64,000 bases of DNA from Pseudoalteromonas tunicata (GTDB lineage Bacteria > Pseudomonadota > Gammaproteobacteria > Enterobacterales > Alteromonadaceae). Below, piece by piece: positions 18,476 through 28,084 of this stretch. The stretch is from assembly GCF_002310815.1 (NCBI RefSeq), contig NZ_CP011033.1, positions 558,001 to 622,000 on the forward strand. The letters run 5' to 3'. Under the pieces are notes generated by a model. It searched no databases. It worked only from the letters and a program-made list of their open reading frames with translations, and was not told the origin of the DNA. The position numbers and the translations under genes are program-made. The first letter of the stretch is position 1; every line of letters begins with the position of its first letter.

Positions 18476-19681
18476 TTAAGATAAAACATGGCTGACCCAG
18501 TTTTGATGCCATGTGATGAGTTCTTTGCACGGCTTTGGTCGGCAAATTAAATAGCCTTGTAAGAGTACTTCAAGTTTAAAATGTCTTTGTAAATATTCCA
18601 ATTCATTAAAGTTTTCAATGCCTTCAGCAACCAATGTGAAATGTTGCTCTATCGCTATTTGAGCTAGGGAATTGACCACAACTTGCGAAAAATTATCGAT
18701 ATGAATGTCTCGAATAAGACTTCGGTCTATTTTTATTTCGGTAAAGGGTAAGGTTCTAAGCTGGGTTAAATTGGTAAAGCCAGTGCCAAAATCATCTAAA
18801 GAGATTGAATAACCACGCATTCTTAAACGATTGAGGGTTTCAAGTTGTGCATTAGATTTAAGGGCATATTCTTCAGTTATTTCAAGAATGATATTTTTTG
18901 CCTCTATTGCATGTTGCTCCCTCAGTGCATCAATTTTTTCGGGAATTAAAAAGTCCGTTAATTGATTTGGCGAAATATTAATTGCCATTTTTAGATCGGG
19001 CCCAAAACTGTTACTTAAACTTTTGAAATCGGCCATCGCTTTATTAAACAGTTGAAACGAAAATGCATCGGTTAGATTGTATTTTTCGGCAGTAGGGATA
19101 AACATACTAGGCTGAATTACTTGATTAGTGTTATCTGAGCTGATCCGTGCTAATACCTCGACACTATAAACTTTATTATCTAAGTTGCTAATTTTTGGTT
19201 GGTAGTAAGGAAGTAAGCGGCCATTTTTTATAGCATTAATCAAATCAGATTCAGTCATTTGATTAATAATATTTTCTTTTTTTGTCACAAAATCGTTTAA
19301 TTTCACCAACAGCATTTTTAACTTATGTTGCTCAATAGGTTTTGGAATATTACCAATTAAATGGCAATTATTTTCTTTTGCCAATTCTGACGCTAAAGAA
19401 ATAACTTTTGGGTCCATTTCTGAAACAATAATAACACCACCATTAAACTGACTTTTCCCAAGGTGGCGAATGAACTCCATACCATCCATTTTTGGCATAT
19501 TAAGATCAGTAAAAACAGCTGCATAAAAATGAATATTAGATTGGATTTTTTTTAGCGCCGCTTCGGCATTGGTGAAGGTATCAATATATTTAAAACCAAG
19601 CTGGCTTAATTGTGCATGTAAAATAAGGAGTAATGCAGGAGAGTCATCGATAAGTACGATTGGTTTTTTTATAATTTCCAT
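18476..19681 (-). CDS. Response regulator with C-terminal EAL (c-di-GMP phosphodiesterase) domain
   Basis: 401 residues. Receiver domain 1-130 with phosphorylatable Asp in FTDLNMPKMDGMEF and the acidic pair at IDD (residues 12-13). EAL domain about 150-395: the signature is EVLAR instead of EALLR, but the metal and catalytic residues look present (Asn in NISPNQL, Glu in EITEE, Asp pair in LDDFGTGFTNL, Lys in IKIDRSLI, Glu in VAEGIEN). It probably degrades cyclic di-GMP under control of phosphorylation. No histidine kinase is adjacent. The orphan hybrid kinase at 5.3-8.1 kb is one possible partner, but that is speculation. Confidence 0.92.
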   Translation of the reverse strand: MEIIKKPIVLIDDSPALLLILHAQLSQLGFKYIDTFTNAEAALKKIQSNIHFYAAVFTDLNMPKMDGMEFIRHLGKSQFNGGVIIVSEMDPKVISLASELAKENNCHLIGNIPKPIEQHKLKMLLVKLNDFVTKKENIINQMTESDLINAIKNGRLLPYYQPKISNLDNKVYSVEVLARISSDNTNQVIQPSMFIPTAEKYNLTDAFSFQLFNKAMADFKSLSNSFGPDLKMAINISPNQLTDFLIPEKIDALREQHAIEAKNIILEITEEYALKSNAQLETLNRLRMRGYSISLDDFGTGFTNLTQLRTLPFTEIKIDRSLIRDIHIDNFSQVVVNSLAQIAIEQHFTLVAEGIENFNELEYLQRHFKLEVLLQGYLICRPKPCKELITWHQNWVSHVLS

Positions 19682-19861
19682 ATTGAAACCTTACAAAATT
19701 AAGTCCACTTTATAGAATTCTAGTATTGCAAAACTTTTTTGCTAACAGAATTTGAAGTTAAATTAATTTTTTAAGTACTTGAGAGCAATTTTTAACTTTT
19801 ATTTTGGATTCAAAAGGTCTACCTTATAAGCAACAATAAGAATGGATTAGGCGCTAGTAAT

Positions 19862-20098
19862 ATGTTATTTAATAAAAAAATGGTTGATGAATTAAATTTA
19901 ATTTTAACTTTTCCAGACAATAGCATGATGCAAGGAATTAAGGTGCATGCTGATGCAGAGCCTTGCGTAATTGAAGCAGCACAACGCCTTTTTGCAAAAG
20001 GCATTATTGATAAAGCCGATGGTGGTTATTTAACTGATTTAGGGTTAGATTTGGCTGAACATGCGCAAGTATTAAAATTAGCGCTCAGTGAAAAATAG
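19862..20098 (+). CDS. TIGR02647 family small protein
   Basis: 78 residues. The blocks ELNLILTF, QGIKVHADAEP, AAQRLFAKGIIDKADGGYLTDLG and AEHAQ match the small TIGR02647 family of gammaproteobacteria. It has no signal or membrane helix and looks like a compact helical protein with a winged-helix-like ending (DGGYLTDLG). Function unknown. It is a single-gene unit, convergent with the VF530 gene and sharing a terminator with it. Confidence 0.88.
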   Translation: MLFNKKMVDELNLILTFPDNSMMQGIKVHADAEPCVIEAAQRLFAKGIIDKADGGYLTDLGLDLAEHAQVLKLALSEK

Positions 20099-20113
20099 CA
20101 GTAATTAGCTAAA

Positions 20114-20146
20114 ATAAATGCTCAGCTTGTTGAGCATTTATTTTTT
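20114..20146. terminator. Shared terminator between convergent small genes
   Basis: 11-bp perfect stem ATAAATGCTCA / TGAGCATTTAT with a GCTTGT loop, then TTTTTT on the plus strand. The stop codon of the VF530 gene lies inside the right arm. Confidence 0.85.
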
Positions 20147-20386
20147 AAGCGTTGGCCAAACAAATGTTGATTGGCAGCGATCTAAATAAAGCTGTTCAAC
20201 AGCGGTCCGCGCCCAAGGTGTTTTGCGTAAAAATTTTAAGCTTGATTTAACGCTTGGATCATTGCGAAAACAATTAATGTTCACTTCTTTTGCCATTTCT
20301 GCCCAGCCAATTTGTTGCTCTAACGTAGAAACAATTTTTTCTAGGGTAATGCCGTGTAATGGGTTGTTTGCTTGTGTTTGACTCAT
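20138..20386 (-). CDS. VF530 family DNA-binding protein (DUF2132)
   Basis: 82 residues. The sequence [45 protein letters not shown] and the C-terminal LYL are the hallmarks of the VF530 family, known from a Vibrio fischeri structure and annotated as double-stranded DNA-binding. Normal family length is about 70-80 residues. It is cytoplasmic, with no signal peptide. The biological role is unknown. The gene is convergent with the TIGR02647 gene; its upstream region is shared with the divergent small secreted-protein gene at 20552. Confidence 0.9.
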   Translation of the reverse strand: MSQTQANNPLHGITLEKIVSTLEQQIGWAEMAKEVNINCFRNDPSVKSSLKFLRKTPWARTAVEQLYLDRCQSTFVWPTLKK

Positions 20387-20551
20387 GAATATGTGTTCTT
20401 CAGTAACTAAAGTTTAATTGTACCATCGCTCGGTTAATAAATGAATGAACAGCTAATAGCACTTTCATGCTGTTGCAATTTAAATGTACTTTTGTTGTCA
20501 CAGTTCACGCTTACTCTAAGGCTGATTTTAAACTTCGGGTTGAGTAAACAA

Positions 20552-20821
20552 ATGAAAATTGCATTTTTAAGCCTATCAGTACTGAGTTTTAATTTAGTTC
20601 ATGCTGCGCAAACGGACTCTTCTACTGTTTTAGCTCCTGTTGAACCAATATTTGTCACTGAGTTCAGATCTGACTTGCAAGTGAGTTTAGCTCAATTACA
20701 TTCATCGATTGCTGATGACCTCAAACGTTATGAATTTAAGGCCCCAACTTTTACCACTTTAGCAAAACCAGCAGACATTAATGAAAGTGAAAAAGCGCAG
20801 CTATTAGTTGCCAAAAATTAG
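20552..20821 (+). CDS. Small secreted protein of unknown function
   Basis: 89 residues from ATG 20552, chosen because it opens a good signal peptide (MKIAFLSLSVLSFNLVHA, cleavage near residue 18-19). The longer frame from 20441 has no family-like sequence. The mature part is about 70 residues and mostly helical (RSDLQVSLAQLHSSIADDLKRYEF), with no cysteine. No family recognised. The ribosome site is weak (GAG at 20542-20544). It stands alone before the GH31 gene with a 246-base gap. Confidence 0.6.
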   Translation: MKIAFLSLSVLSFNLVHAAQTDSSTVLAPVEPIFVTEFRSDLQVSLAQLHSSIADDLKRYEFKAPTFTTLAKPADINESEKAQLLVAKN

Positions 20822-21067
20822 CAGTAGCTAAAAACGAATCTGTTTTGTTTTAGCTAATCATCATTTAAAAATCTTCATTACTTGGGCTGAACACACAATG
20901 GTCTGATCTGTGAGTGTTTGGCCTCATTCTTTTGACTCTGACCCTGAGTCTGTGCACTATTAGTTCGTTCCAATTAAAGCTAACGTCTTATTTTTTATAG
21001 TCCAATATTGCTATAGGATCTGAAACGAATAAAAATTAATAATTACTCTGAGCTGGTTAGGTCATCT

Positions 21068-24000
21068 ATGAATCATTTTTTATTGCGAAAAAGCACCCTG
21101 ATGCTGGCGCTTTTACCCGCTGTGTATAGTGTTTGCGTTCAAGCAAAACCTTTGGGTCAAATCCATGCAATTACCCAACAAAAAAATCAATTTGATCTTC
21201 AAACCAAAGATAAAGAGCGAGTTCAAATCGATTTTTTGCGTGATGACATTGTTAGAATTTGGGCAGGACAAGAAAAGTTACTTCCTGTAAACAATAAAGC
21301 CGCTTCTATTGTAGTACAAAGTGACTTTGGTCAACTAGCTGTTAAACAATCAGATTTTTCTGATTATACCTTACTTTCCACGTCTAAAATGGCATTGAGA
21401 GTCTATCATCAGCCATTACGTTTTGAGTTATATCGTCCCGATAATAAAACGGCCATTTGGCAAGAAGTCAAACCAATCGAGTTAACCGAAAAATCAAGTT
21501 ACCAAACACTGACCACCCATAAGAATGAGTACTTTATGGGGGGCGGCCAGCAAAATGGTTCGATTCAGTTTAAAGGTGACATCCTTGATATTTCCTACTC
21601 AGGTGGTTGGGAAGAAGGCGACAGACCCAGTCCTGCGCCATTTTATATGAGCAGTGAAGGTTATGGGGTACTGCGCAATACGTGGAGCAATGGCCAATAT
21701 GATTTTCGCTCTGATGAATACCTAACTGCAGAGCATCAAGAAAATCGTTTTGATGCCTATTATTTTGTAGGTGACACTATTGCTGATGTACTGGATGCAT
21801 ACACTGATGTCTCAGGTAAAGCACCGCTTATTCCGCGTTGGGCGTTTGAATACGGTGACGCCGATTGTTATAACGATGGCGATAATGTGAAAAAGCCAGG
21901 CACAGTGCCCGATGGTTGGAGCGATGGCCCAACAGGCACCACACCTGACGTAATTGAGTCGGTAGCAAAAAAATACCGTGAATACGATATGCCAGGTGGT
22001 TGGATTTTACCTAATGATGGCTATGGCTGTGGTTACACTAACTTACCTGAAGTGGTCGCAGGCTTGAAAGCGCTTGGTTTTCGCACCGGCCTTTGGACAG
22101 AAGATGGAGTTGATAAAATTGCGTGGGAAGTCGGCGAAGCGGGTAGCCGTGCGCAAAAACTCGATGTTGCATGGACAGGTGAAGGCTATCAATTTGCACT
22201 CGATGCCAATCAAAGTGCGGCGCAGGGGATTTTAGATAATTCTGATTCACGGCCATTTTTGTGGACTGTGATGGGCTGGGCAGGTATTCAACGTTATGCG
22301 GTAACCTGGACGGGCGATCAATCGGGTAGCTGGGATTACATCCGCTGGCATGTCTCGACCTTAATTGGTTCGGGATTATCGGGGCAGGTTTATGCAACGG
22401 GCGATGTTGATGGTATTTTTGGCGGCAGCCCAGAAACCTATATGCGTGATTTACAATGGAAAGCCTTTACGCCGGTATTAATGGGGATGTCGGGTTGGTC
22501 AAAAGCGGCGCGTAAACATCCGTGGTGGTTTGACGAACCGTATCGCTCGATAAACCGCAAATACCTTAAGCTTAAAATGCGCTTAACCCCGTATATGTAC
22601 ACCTTAGCCCATCAGGCAGAACAAAGCGCAGCCCCGATTGTGCGCGGTTTGATGTGGGACCATCCTAATGATCCTCATGCGTTTAGCGAACAATATAAAA
22701 ATCAGTTTTTTTTGGGTGAAAACTTATTGGTTGCGCCAGTTTTTCGTTCGCAAGCCGGTAGCAATGGCTGGCGTGAAGATGTTTACTTACCGCAAGGGCA
22801 GTGGATTGACTATTGGGATGGCACGGTTACTGACGCCCCTAAAGAAGGGCTAGAAATGGATTACCCAGTCACGCTGGATAAACTGCCAATTTTAGTCAAA
22901 GCGGGGGCCATTTTGCCTATGTATCCAGAAGCTTTATATGATGGTCAAGTAGCAAAAGATACCTTAACACTCGACATCTACCCATTTGGTCAGTCATCGT
23001 TCGAAATTTATGAAGATGATGGTAATACCCGCCAGTATCAACAAGGGGCGTTTAGTAAACAGCTGATTAAGGTGGCTGCACCTCAAAATAAAGCGGGTGA
23101 TATCACGGTCAACATTGGCGCTGTTCAAGGGCAATACCAAGGCATGGAAACTGAGCGGGTCTATCAGTTACAACTGCATACCCGTGTCTTGCCAGACAAC
23201 GTTGAATTAGACGGCAAGCCCCTAACACAGGTTTCCACGCAAACGGCCTTTGAACAAGGTCAAAATGTCTGGTTTTACGATGCACAGACCCAATTTGGAG
23301 TGGTGCATGTTAAGACAAAAAAAGTGGCCGTTAATCAGCAGTATAACGTGACACTTCGAGTGAACGATGGGTTAACACTTGCTGCAACACCGGCTTATCC
23401 AGCGATGCCAGATTACGGCAACGCGATTTCGGCCGATAGCTTACTGATTTTAAATCGCCCATTAGAAGAGCCGGGTCACCCAATGGAAAATGCCTTTGAT
23501 AATAACCCTGATACTTGGTTTAGAACCATTCGCGATCAAAGCTTAAAAACAGGGCCTCATGAGTTTGTTTTGGCCTTGGGCGAGCGCCGTATGATTGAAG
23601 GTTTTGAAATTGCGCCGCGAAATGACAAACATTGGAAATACTCACAAGTGAAAGACTTTGAAGTGTATTTAAGTGATGTCAACGGCAAATGGGGCGAGCC
23701 TATTGCAACGGGTAGTTTAGCCCGTGTACAAGAAAGCCAAAAAGTTACCTTTGATGCCAAACCGGGCAGCTTATTACGTTTTAGAATCGTCAGCACCCAC
23801 GACCAAGGCACCTTTGTCACGGCCAATAAAGATAACAAACCAAGTGGTGAGGCATTTAACGCCTTTATTCCGATGCAAGTCACCCCGATTGCGATTGGTG
23901 AATTTAAACTGCTTGAACAACCGCTACCAAAACGTGAAAAACAACGGGTGTATTTATCTGCAGCTTCATGGGATACCGCAACAACCGAGAGTAAAAAAGG

Positions 24001-24391
24001 CGTGCAAAAAGACACGGCTTGGCATCCAAGTAAAACCAATTCAATGAAAATGAATGGCCTGGTTTTTAACAAAGGGCTTGGGGTCGATGGTGCAAGCCAA
24101 ATTGATTATACCCTGTCAGGCCACTGGCAAACCTTTAGAGCCGATGTTGGGATTGATGATAGCTGCGAAGCTGGTGCTAAAGTGAACTTTCAAGTCTATG
24201 CAGATAACACACTGCTATTTGATAGTGGTGAAATTACCCCGCCAGCAGTGGTCAAACCTGAACTTGATATTCGCGGCGTGAAACTGCTAAGCCTTCGAAC
24301 CTACAGCCAAGAGCCTAAAGAGCAGGTAACATGTGCCAACTGGGCTAATGCGCAGGTAATTGGTTTTAAAGGTGATAAAGTCGGGCAGTAA
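21068..24391 (+). CDS. Secreted glycoside hydrolase family 31 enzyme with F5/8-type C and NPCBM modules
   Basis: 1107 residues. Signal peptide about 1-26 (ends CVQAKP). N-terminal GH31 beta-sandwich, catalytic barrel about 240-560, DUF5110-like beta domain (IYPFGQSSFEIYEDDGNTR), a discoidin-like F5/8 type C module about 790-890 (PMENAFDNNPDTWFRT), and a C-terminal NPCBM module about 950-1100. Likely nucleophile Asp366 (KLDVAWTG) and acid/base Asp417 (TWTGDQSGSW). The nucleophile context differs from the WxDMNE of ordinary alpha-glucosidases, and the module set recalls GH31 alpha-N-acetylgalactosaminidase or alpha-galactosidase groups, so the sugar is uncertain. The gene is visibly richer in G+C than its neighbours, a hint of transfer. 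No transporter or regulator is adjacent. Confidence 0.9.
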   Translation: MNHFLLRKSTLMLALLPAVYSVCVQAKPLGQIHAITQQKNQFDLQTKDKERVQIDFLRDDIVRIWAGQEKLLPVNNKAASIVVQSDFGQLAVKQSDFSDYTLLSTSKMALRVYHQPLRFELYRPDNKTAIWQEVKPIELTEKSSYQTLTTHKNEYFMGGGQQNGSIQFKGDILDISYSGGWEEGDRPSPAPFYMSSEGYGVLRNTWSNGQYDFRSDEYLTAEHQENRFDAYYFVGDTIADVLDAYTDVSGKAPLIPRWAFEYGDADCYNDGDNVKKPGTVPDGWSDGPTGTTPDVIESVAKKYREYDMPGGWILPNDGYGCGYTNLPEVVAGLKALGFRTGLWTEDGVDKIAWEVGEAGSRAQKLDVAWTGEGYQFALDANQSAAQGILDNSDSRPFLWTVMGWAGIQRYAVTWTGDQSGSWDYIRWHVSTLIGSGLSGQVYATGDVDGIFGGSPETYMRDLQWKAFTPVLMGMSGWSKAARKHPWWFDEPYRSINRKYLKLKMRLTPYMYTLAHQAEQSAAPIVRGLMWDHPNDPHAFSEQYKNQFFLGENLLVAPVFRSQAGSNGWREDVYLPQGQWIDYWDGTVTDAPKEGLEMDYPVTLDKLPILVKAGAILPMYPEALYDGQVAKDTLTLDIYPFGQSSFEIYEDDGNTRQYQQGAFSKQLIKVAAPQNKAGDITVNIGAVQGQYQGMETERVYQLQLHTRVLPDNVELDGKPLTQVSTQTAFEQGQNVWFYDAQTQFGVVHVKTKKVAVNQQYNVTLRVNDGLTLAATPAYPAMPDYGNAISADSLLILNRPLEEPGHPMENAFDNNPDTWFRTIRDQSLKTGPHEFVLALGERRMIEGFEIAPRNDKHWKYSQVKDFEVYLSDVNGKWGEPIATGSLARVQESQKVTFDAKPGSLLRFRIVSTHDQGTFVTANKDNKPSGEAFNAFIPMQVTPIAIGEFKLLEQPLPKREKQRVYLSAASWDTATTESKKGVQKDTAWHPSKTNSMKMNGLVFNKGLGVDGASQIDYTLSGHWQTFRADVGIDDSCEAGAKVNFQVYADNTLLFDSGEITPPAVVKPELDIRGVKLLSLRTYSQEPKEQVTCANWANAQVIGFKGDKVGQ

Positions 24392-24410
24392 ATCAGCTGA
24401 TTGAATATAT

Positions 24411-24447
24411 AAAAAGCCCTTGTTCAACACTGAGCAAGGGCTTTTTT
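24411..24447 (+). terminator. Terminator of the GH31 gene
   Basis: Stem AAAAAGCCCTTG / CAAGGGCTTTTT with an 11-12 base loop and T run, 20 bases after the stop; it may also act on the convergent gene at 24506. Confidence 0.9.
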
Positions 24448-24505
24448 AGCTAAAACAGCGAACTAATCGTTTTGCACCATAACGGTTATTAAAGATGCGC
24501 AGTGT

Positions 24506-25492
24506 TTAGTACTCTGAATACCTGGGTTTAATAAAAGGCGCACAAATCGATACTATTTCAAGCTCTGTTAACACGGTATCACCAAAAGTTAGTTGCAGTT
24601 GGTCACCACATAACAATTGCCGTTGTTCTGGCGTAATCGCGATTTTCAGTGCAACAAGTTGCGGTTCAAAACAGTGAATAAGCTCAGCTTGATAAGTGTC
24701 TTTGTGCTGTGTTGCTTTAATTTTACCAAGCAGGGGCAGCACTCCTGGTGCATTAGCAAAGCGGACAATATGCATGAGTTGGCCATAGGGGATCTTTATT
24801 GCTTGATCATCAAATATTGAGGTCGGCTCAAGTAAACAAGATGGCGTATTTTTGCTTGGACCATTAAGTACTTCAGTAATATTCGCCGTGATAGGCTTCT
24901 CGTTTAACGTTAACGTTACAGCTAAACCGGTATTAAAATGGGCAGGAATGACCGCTTCATTGAGAATTTGAATCATAATTTCTCGTTCTGTTGGCACGCC
25001 ACTTTCGTTTTTATCAAACCAGCGAATAATCGCTTTTTCATCGCTAGCAATTAAAGCAATATAGCCAAACTCAAATAAAGGCTGGGTGATAGGCAGATCA
25101 AAACGCACGCGATAGCGTTTAGTCACGTTACTATCACGCCAAAGCTGATTGAAGTTCACTTGTTGAAAAGCGATGTCTGATTGATTAGCGTGTTTGGTAA
25201 GTGTAGGTAACAAGGCTAAAAATTGCTGCCGCTGCCATGTATTGATTGACCACAGCCTGATACATTGATTTATCACTATAAAGCTCATAACCAGTGCCGC
25301 TAACTGAGTTAAAAAAGGCAAACTTTGGCTTAATTCAATGAAAAAGCATGTGTAAACCAGCAGCAAAAATACACTGATATCAATTAACCAAAAACCACTG
25401 GGTTTTTGTAGATGTTTGCGCGTGATATTCAGCATTCGCTCACTATTAGCATGGCGCGCTATTTCGGGATAATGTTTAAGCGATAAAAACAT
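24506..25492 (-). CDS. Inner-membrane protein of unknown function
   Basis: 328 residues. A basic N-terminal stretch precedes two adjacent hydrophobic helices (about 34-52 and 58-78), forming a hairpin; the remaining 245 residues look cytoplasmic and beta-rich. The C-terminal half (PYGQLMHIVRFANAPGVLPLLGKI..., CGDQLQLTFGDTVLTELEIVS) has short beta strands that vaguely recall a PilZ- or OB-like barrel, but I see no PilZ RxxxR...DxSxxG motif. No family recognised. Single gene, convergent with GH31, divergent from the serine hydrolase. Confidence 0.7.
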   Translation of the reverse strand: MFLSLKHYPEIARHANSERMLNITRKHLQKPSGFWLIDISVFLLLVYTCFFIELSQSLPFLTQLAALVMSFIVINQCIRLWSINTWQRQQFLALLPTLTKHANQSDIAFQQVNFNQLWRDSNVTKRYRVRFDLPITQPLFEFGYIALIASDEKAIIRWFDKNESGVPTEREIMIQILNEAVIPAHFNTGLAVTLTLNEKPITANITEVLNGPSKNTPSCLLEPTSIFDDQAIKIPYGQLMHIVRFANAPGVLPLLGKIKATQHKDTYQAELIHCFEPQLVALKIAITPEQRQLLCGDQLQLTFGDTVLTELEIVSICAPFIKPRYSEY

Positions 25493-25948
25493 ACAACATC
25501 CTGTTATATAATGGTATTTCTATAATAACAGGGTAGTTTAAATAGCAAAAGTGTTTTTATTAAAGGTAAAAACGAGTGCTTACTAAGGGAGAAACGATAC
25601 TCAGCACTGTAGTCGCTTTCATTTAGTTAGATTAATCATCAGCACCAAAGGAAGATATACTGTAGTTATTGAGAGGCTAAATAACATGCTGGGGACTCGG
25701 TAAATTTAATCTACAGTTGATCGATTGTTTATCCATAAACAATGCTGGAGCATCCTTTTAAAGTTAAAACGAAAAAATAAACAAGACCAACAGGTTGCTC
25801 TTCAATTCACACGGCCCATCTCCACAACACTAACCTATTGCATTGGTTAAATATATTGATAAGATGCGCTTTTCTTTAGCAATAAAAATTATAAAAAAAG
25901 CGCATTCAATTATAGCTTGTGGTATGCGAAACAAGGATTAAAACACCT
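25493..25948. other. Intergenic region with a hairpin before the serine hydrolase
   Basis: 456 bases without a gene. A perfect 10-bp inverted repeat ATGCGCTTTT (25864-25873) / AAAAGCGCAT (25896-25905) lies about 44 bases before the start of the next gene. No T run follows, so it is more likely a leader structure than a terminator. Confidence 0.4.
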
Positions 25949-27418
25949 ATGTATAAAAAGATAACCTCGATAATTACTCTCCTTATTTTGCTGGCCTCAA
26001 TGGGATTGTTAACATCTATGTCATCTGTATTTGCCGATGAAATAGATGATTATCTCCTCGATTTGATGGATAAAAAGAACATCCCTGGCTTACAATTGGC
26101 GATTGTTAAAGATAATAAAATTGTAAAAACCGGTGCTTATGGCCTCTCAAATATACAAGATGGCGTCAGTGTAAAACCATATACGCCATTTCCGATATTT
26201 TCAATGACCAAAGCCTTTACCGGTGTCGCAATAATGCAACTCGCAGCACAAGGAAAATTAAGTCCTTCAGATAAAATATCAAAGCATTTAGACAACTTGC
26301 CAAAAGCGTGGCAGTCGTTAACAATTCGACAATTACTCAGCCACACCTCAGGCCTTCCAAAAATACTTAATGGCCATGGCGTCGATTTAATTGCCAACGG
26401 TCAACCAGAGCCAGCATGGCAAGAAGTGCAAACTCTTCCGATGCGTTATGAAACTAATACTCGTTTTGAATATAACCAAACGGGTTATATTTTACTGGGC
26501 AAAATTATCGACAAATTATCTGGACAGCCATTTGTTGACTTTATTCAGCAAAATCAGCTTAAGAAAGTAAACATGCCAATTACCCTAGCTGCGGGATTTG
26601 CTCATACTCAAGCGGTCGTTCCGCATCAAGCCCGTCCGTATTACTCAAACGGCAAAGGCATACTAGATACACTGCAAATCAACTTCGACCCCTTTTTTAG
26701 AACGGCGGCAGGGATGAGTGCAACTGCGACAGAGCTTGCACAATACGCCATTGCTCTTGAGCAGGAAAAACTGCTTGATAAGAAATACCTAAAAGAGCTT
26801 TGGACTCCTACTCGTTTAAATAATGGTAAAACCGCGGGGTTTAGTGAATTAGAAAACGGCTATGCACTTGGTTGGCAAACCATTTTACGAGAACAACATC
26901 CAGCGGTTAGTGCCAGTGGCGGGGATTCCAATTCTACGGTGATTTATCCTGAAGATAACTTAGCCATCATTGTATTAACCAATAAATTGGGTAGTTTACC
27001 GATTTTTTTTATTGATGAAATTGCTGGCTTTTACTTTCCAGAAATGAGGGCTGAAAACGGTTGGGGATTATCAAAAGACTTATTCAAGCTTTTCCAAGGA
27101 ATGAAAACACATGGCTTTGAGCAAGCAATTGCTCTTGCTGAAAAAATGAGATCAAACGCCCAATTTGAGGTGCAAGAAATTAACCTTTTGGGCTATCAAT
27201 ATGTCACTAATGGGAAACTCGACAAAGCCTTGGAAATTTTCAAATTAAATGTTTATTTATTCCCAGAAAACGCTAATGCCTATGATAGTTTAGGTGAAAC
27301 CTACGCATCACTAGGCAAAATAGGTGAAGCCATCAAAAACTATCAAAAAGTACTTGAACTGTTGCCAAATAATCAAAATGCAGTTAATCAGCTGAAGAAA
27401 TTAAAAACTTTATTATAG
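25949..27418 (+). CDS. Serine hydrolase (beta-lactamase/class C family) with C-terminal TPR
   Basis: 489 residues from ATG 25949 (AAGGA upstream). Signal peptide about 1-30 (ends SSVFADE). S12-type domain about 35-370: SxxK nucleophile Ser85-Lys88 (FSMTKAFTG), the second motif Tyr175 in EYNQTGYILLG, HTSGLPK, and a late SASGGDSNS block in place of KTG. The C-terminus about 430-489 has TPR-like repeats (LDKALEIFKLNVYLFPENANAYDSLGETYASLGK). Such proteins act as periplasmic esterases, D-aminopeptidases or peptidases; resistance to beta-lactams is not implied. It probably has its own promoter. The region after its stop contains the left copy of a long direct repeat. Confidence 0.9.
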   Translation: MYKKITSIITLLILLASMGLLTSMSSVFADEIDDYLLDLMDKKNIPGLQLAIVKDNKIVKTGAYGLSNIQDGVSVKPYTPFPIFSMTKAFTGVAIMQLAAQGKLSPSDKISKHLDNLPKAWQSLTIRQLLSHTSGLPKILNGHGVDLIANGQPEPAWQEVQTLPMRYETNTRFEYNQTGYILLGKIIDKLSGQPFVDFIQQNQLKKVNMPITLAAGFAHTQAVVPHQARPYYSNGKGILDTLQINFDPFFRTAAGMSATATELAQYAIALEQEKLLDKKYLKELWTPTRLNNGKTAGFSELENGYALGWQTILREQHPAVSASGGDSNSTVIYPEDNLAIIVLTNKLGSLPIFFIDEIAGFYFPEMRAENGWGLSKDLFKLFQGMKTHGFEQAIALAEKMRSNAQFEVQEINLLGYQYVTNGKLDKALEIFKLNVYLFPENANAYDSLGETYASLGKIGEAIKNYQKVLELLPNNQNAVNQLKKLKTLL

Positions 27419-27436
27419 ATAAAGGCCGAGAGAATC

Positions 27437-27790
27437 AGGGGTTGTTTTTCTCCTTTTGCTTTAAAAAGCAAAAATCTAGACCTGATCTTTATTCAGAAAG
27501 TAGCCCAAGTTTTCCGAAGCAGTTGTATTGACTAAAATATCAACCGTATTGGAGAAACTCATGGTGAAGTTATAGGGGGAATTGATTACCTTGGAATTTA
27601 AAAGCTAGATGAAGGTCATCTGATGGCCCTAAACTGTGATGATTTAACCACTATATAACGTAAAAAGGGCCTTTGGGCCCTTAGTTCATTTAACCATTCG
27701 AATTAATCAAGCAAGGTTAACTTAGTGACATTAAGTAAACCTGCATGGCTCATATAATTATTTTTAATGCCTTCAACACGCAATCGTTTA
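27437..27790 (+). repeat. Left copy of ~350-bp direct repeat flanking a two-gene cassette
   Basis: This segment matches 29777-30140 over its whole length, with small differences in the first part and near identity in the last ~130 bases. It ends abruptly at CAATCGTTTA, where the right copy continues into the OB-fold protein gene. The stretch 27419-28084 has no intact gene; 27791-28084 is unique AT-rich sequence upstream of the cassette's first gene. Confidence 0.9.
27703..27790 (-). pseudogene. Duplicated 3' end of the OB-fold (DUF6359) protein gene
   Basis: Read on the minus strand this codes the last 27 residues of the protein whose intact gene begins at 32226 (RLRVEGIKNNYMSHAGLL... to the stop), with the same stop codon. 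It has no start and is a fragment carried by the direct repeat. Its identity with the intact copy at 30052 points to a recent duplication. Confidence 0.88.
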
Positions 27791-28084
27791 TCCAAAAAAC
27801 CTAATTACTCCCATATTACCATGAAAAATCAATTGGATATTGCTAAGTGTTATAGAATCCGAACAGTTCCTATCAGTGTTTACAGACATATGTAAAATTG
27901 ATTAATGATGACGCACTTTATAAATAACACTTAAATTTTCTTATATAACAAACAGTTCATACTTTTTGCATTGAAAGTGCTTGCAGATATAGAAAACTAA
28001 ACTAGAGTTTTTGTACCTTTTATCGATCCGAAAAGGTTCAAAAAGGTGTTCAAATTAATTTTTCACTTATTTTAAGGAATTACA

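Noticed and set aside
22038-22397. Antisense open frame inside the GH31 gene, and others at 23557-24072
   Set aside because: They are shadows created by the higher G+C of the GH31 gene, without RBS or protein-like composition.
25949-27418. Serine hydrolase as a beta-lactam resistance gene
   Set aside because: It has SxxK and the S12 fold, but lacks a KTG triad and carries a TPR tail; such proteins are mostly esterases or peptidases.
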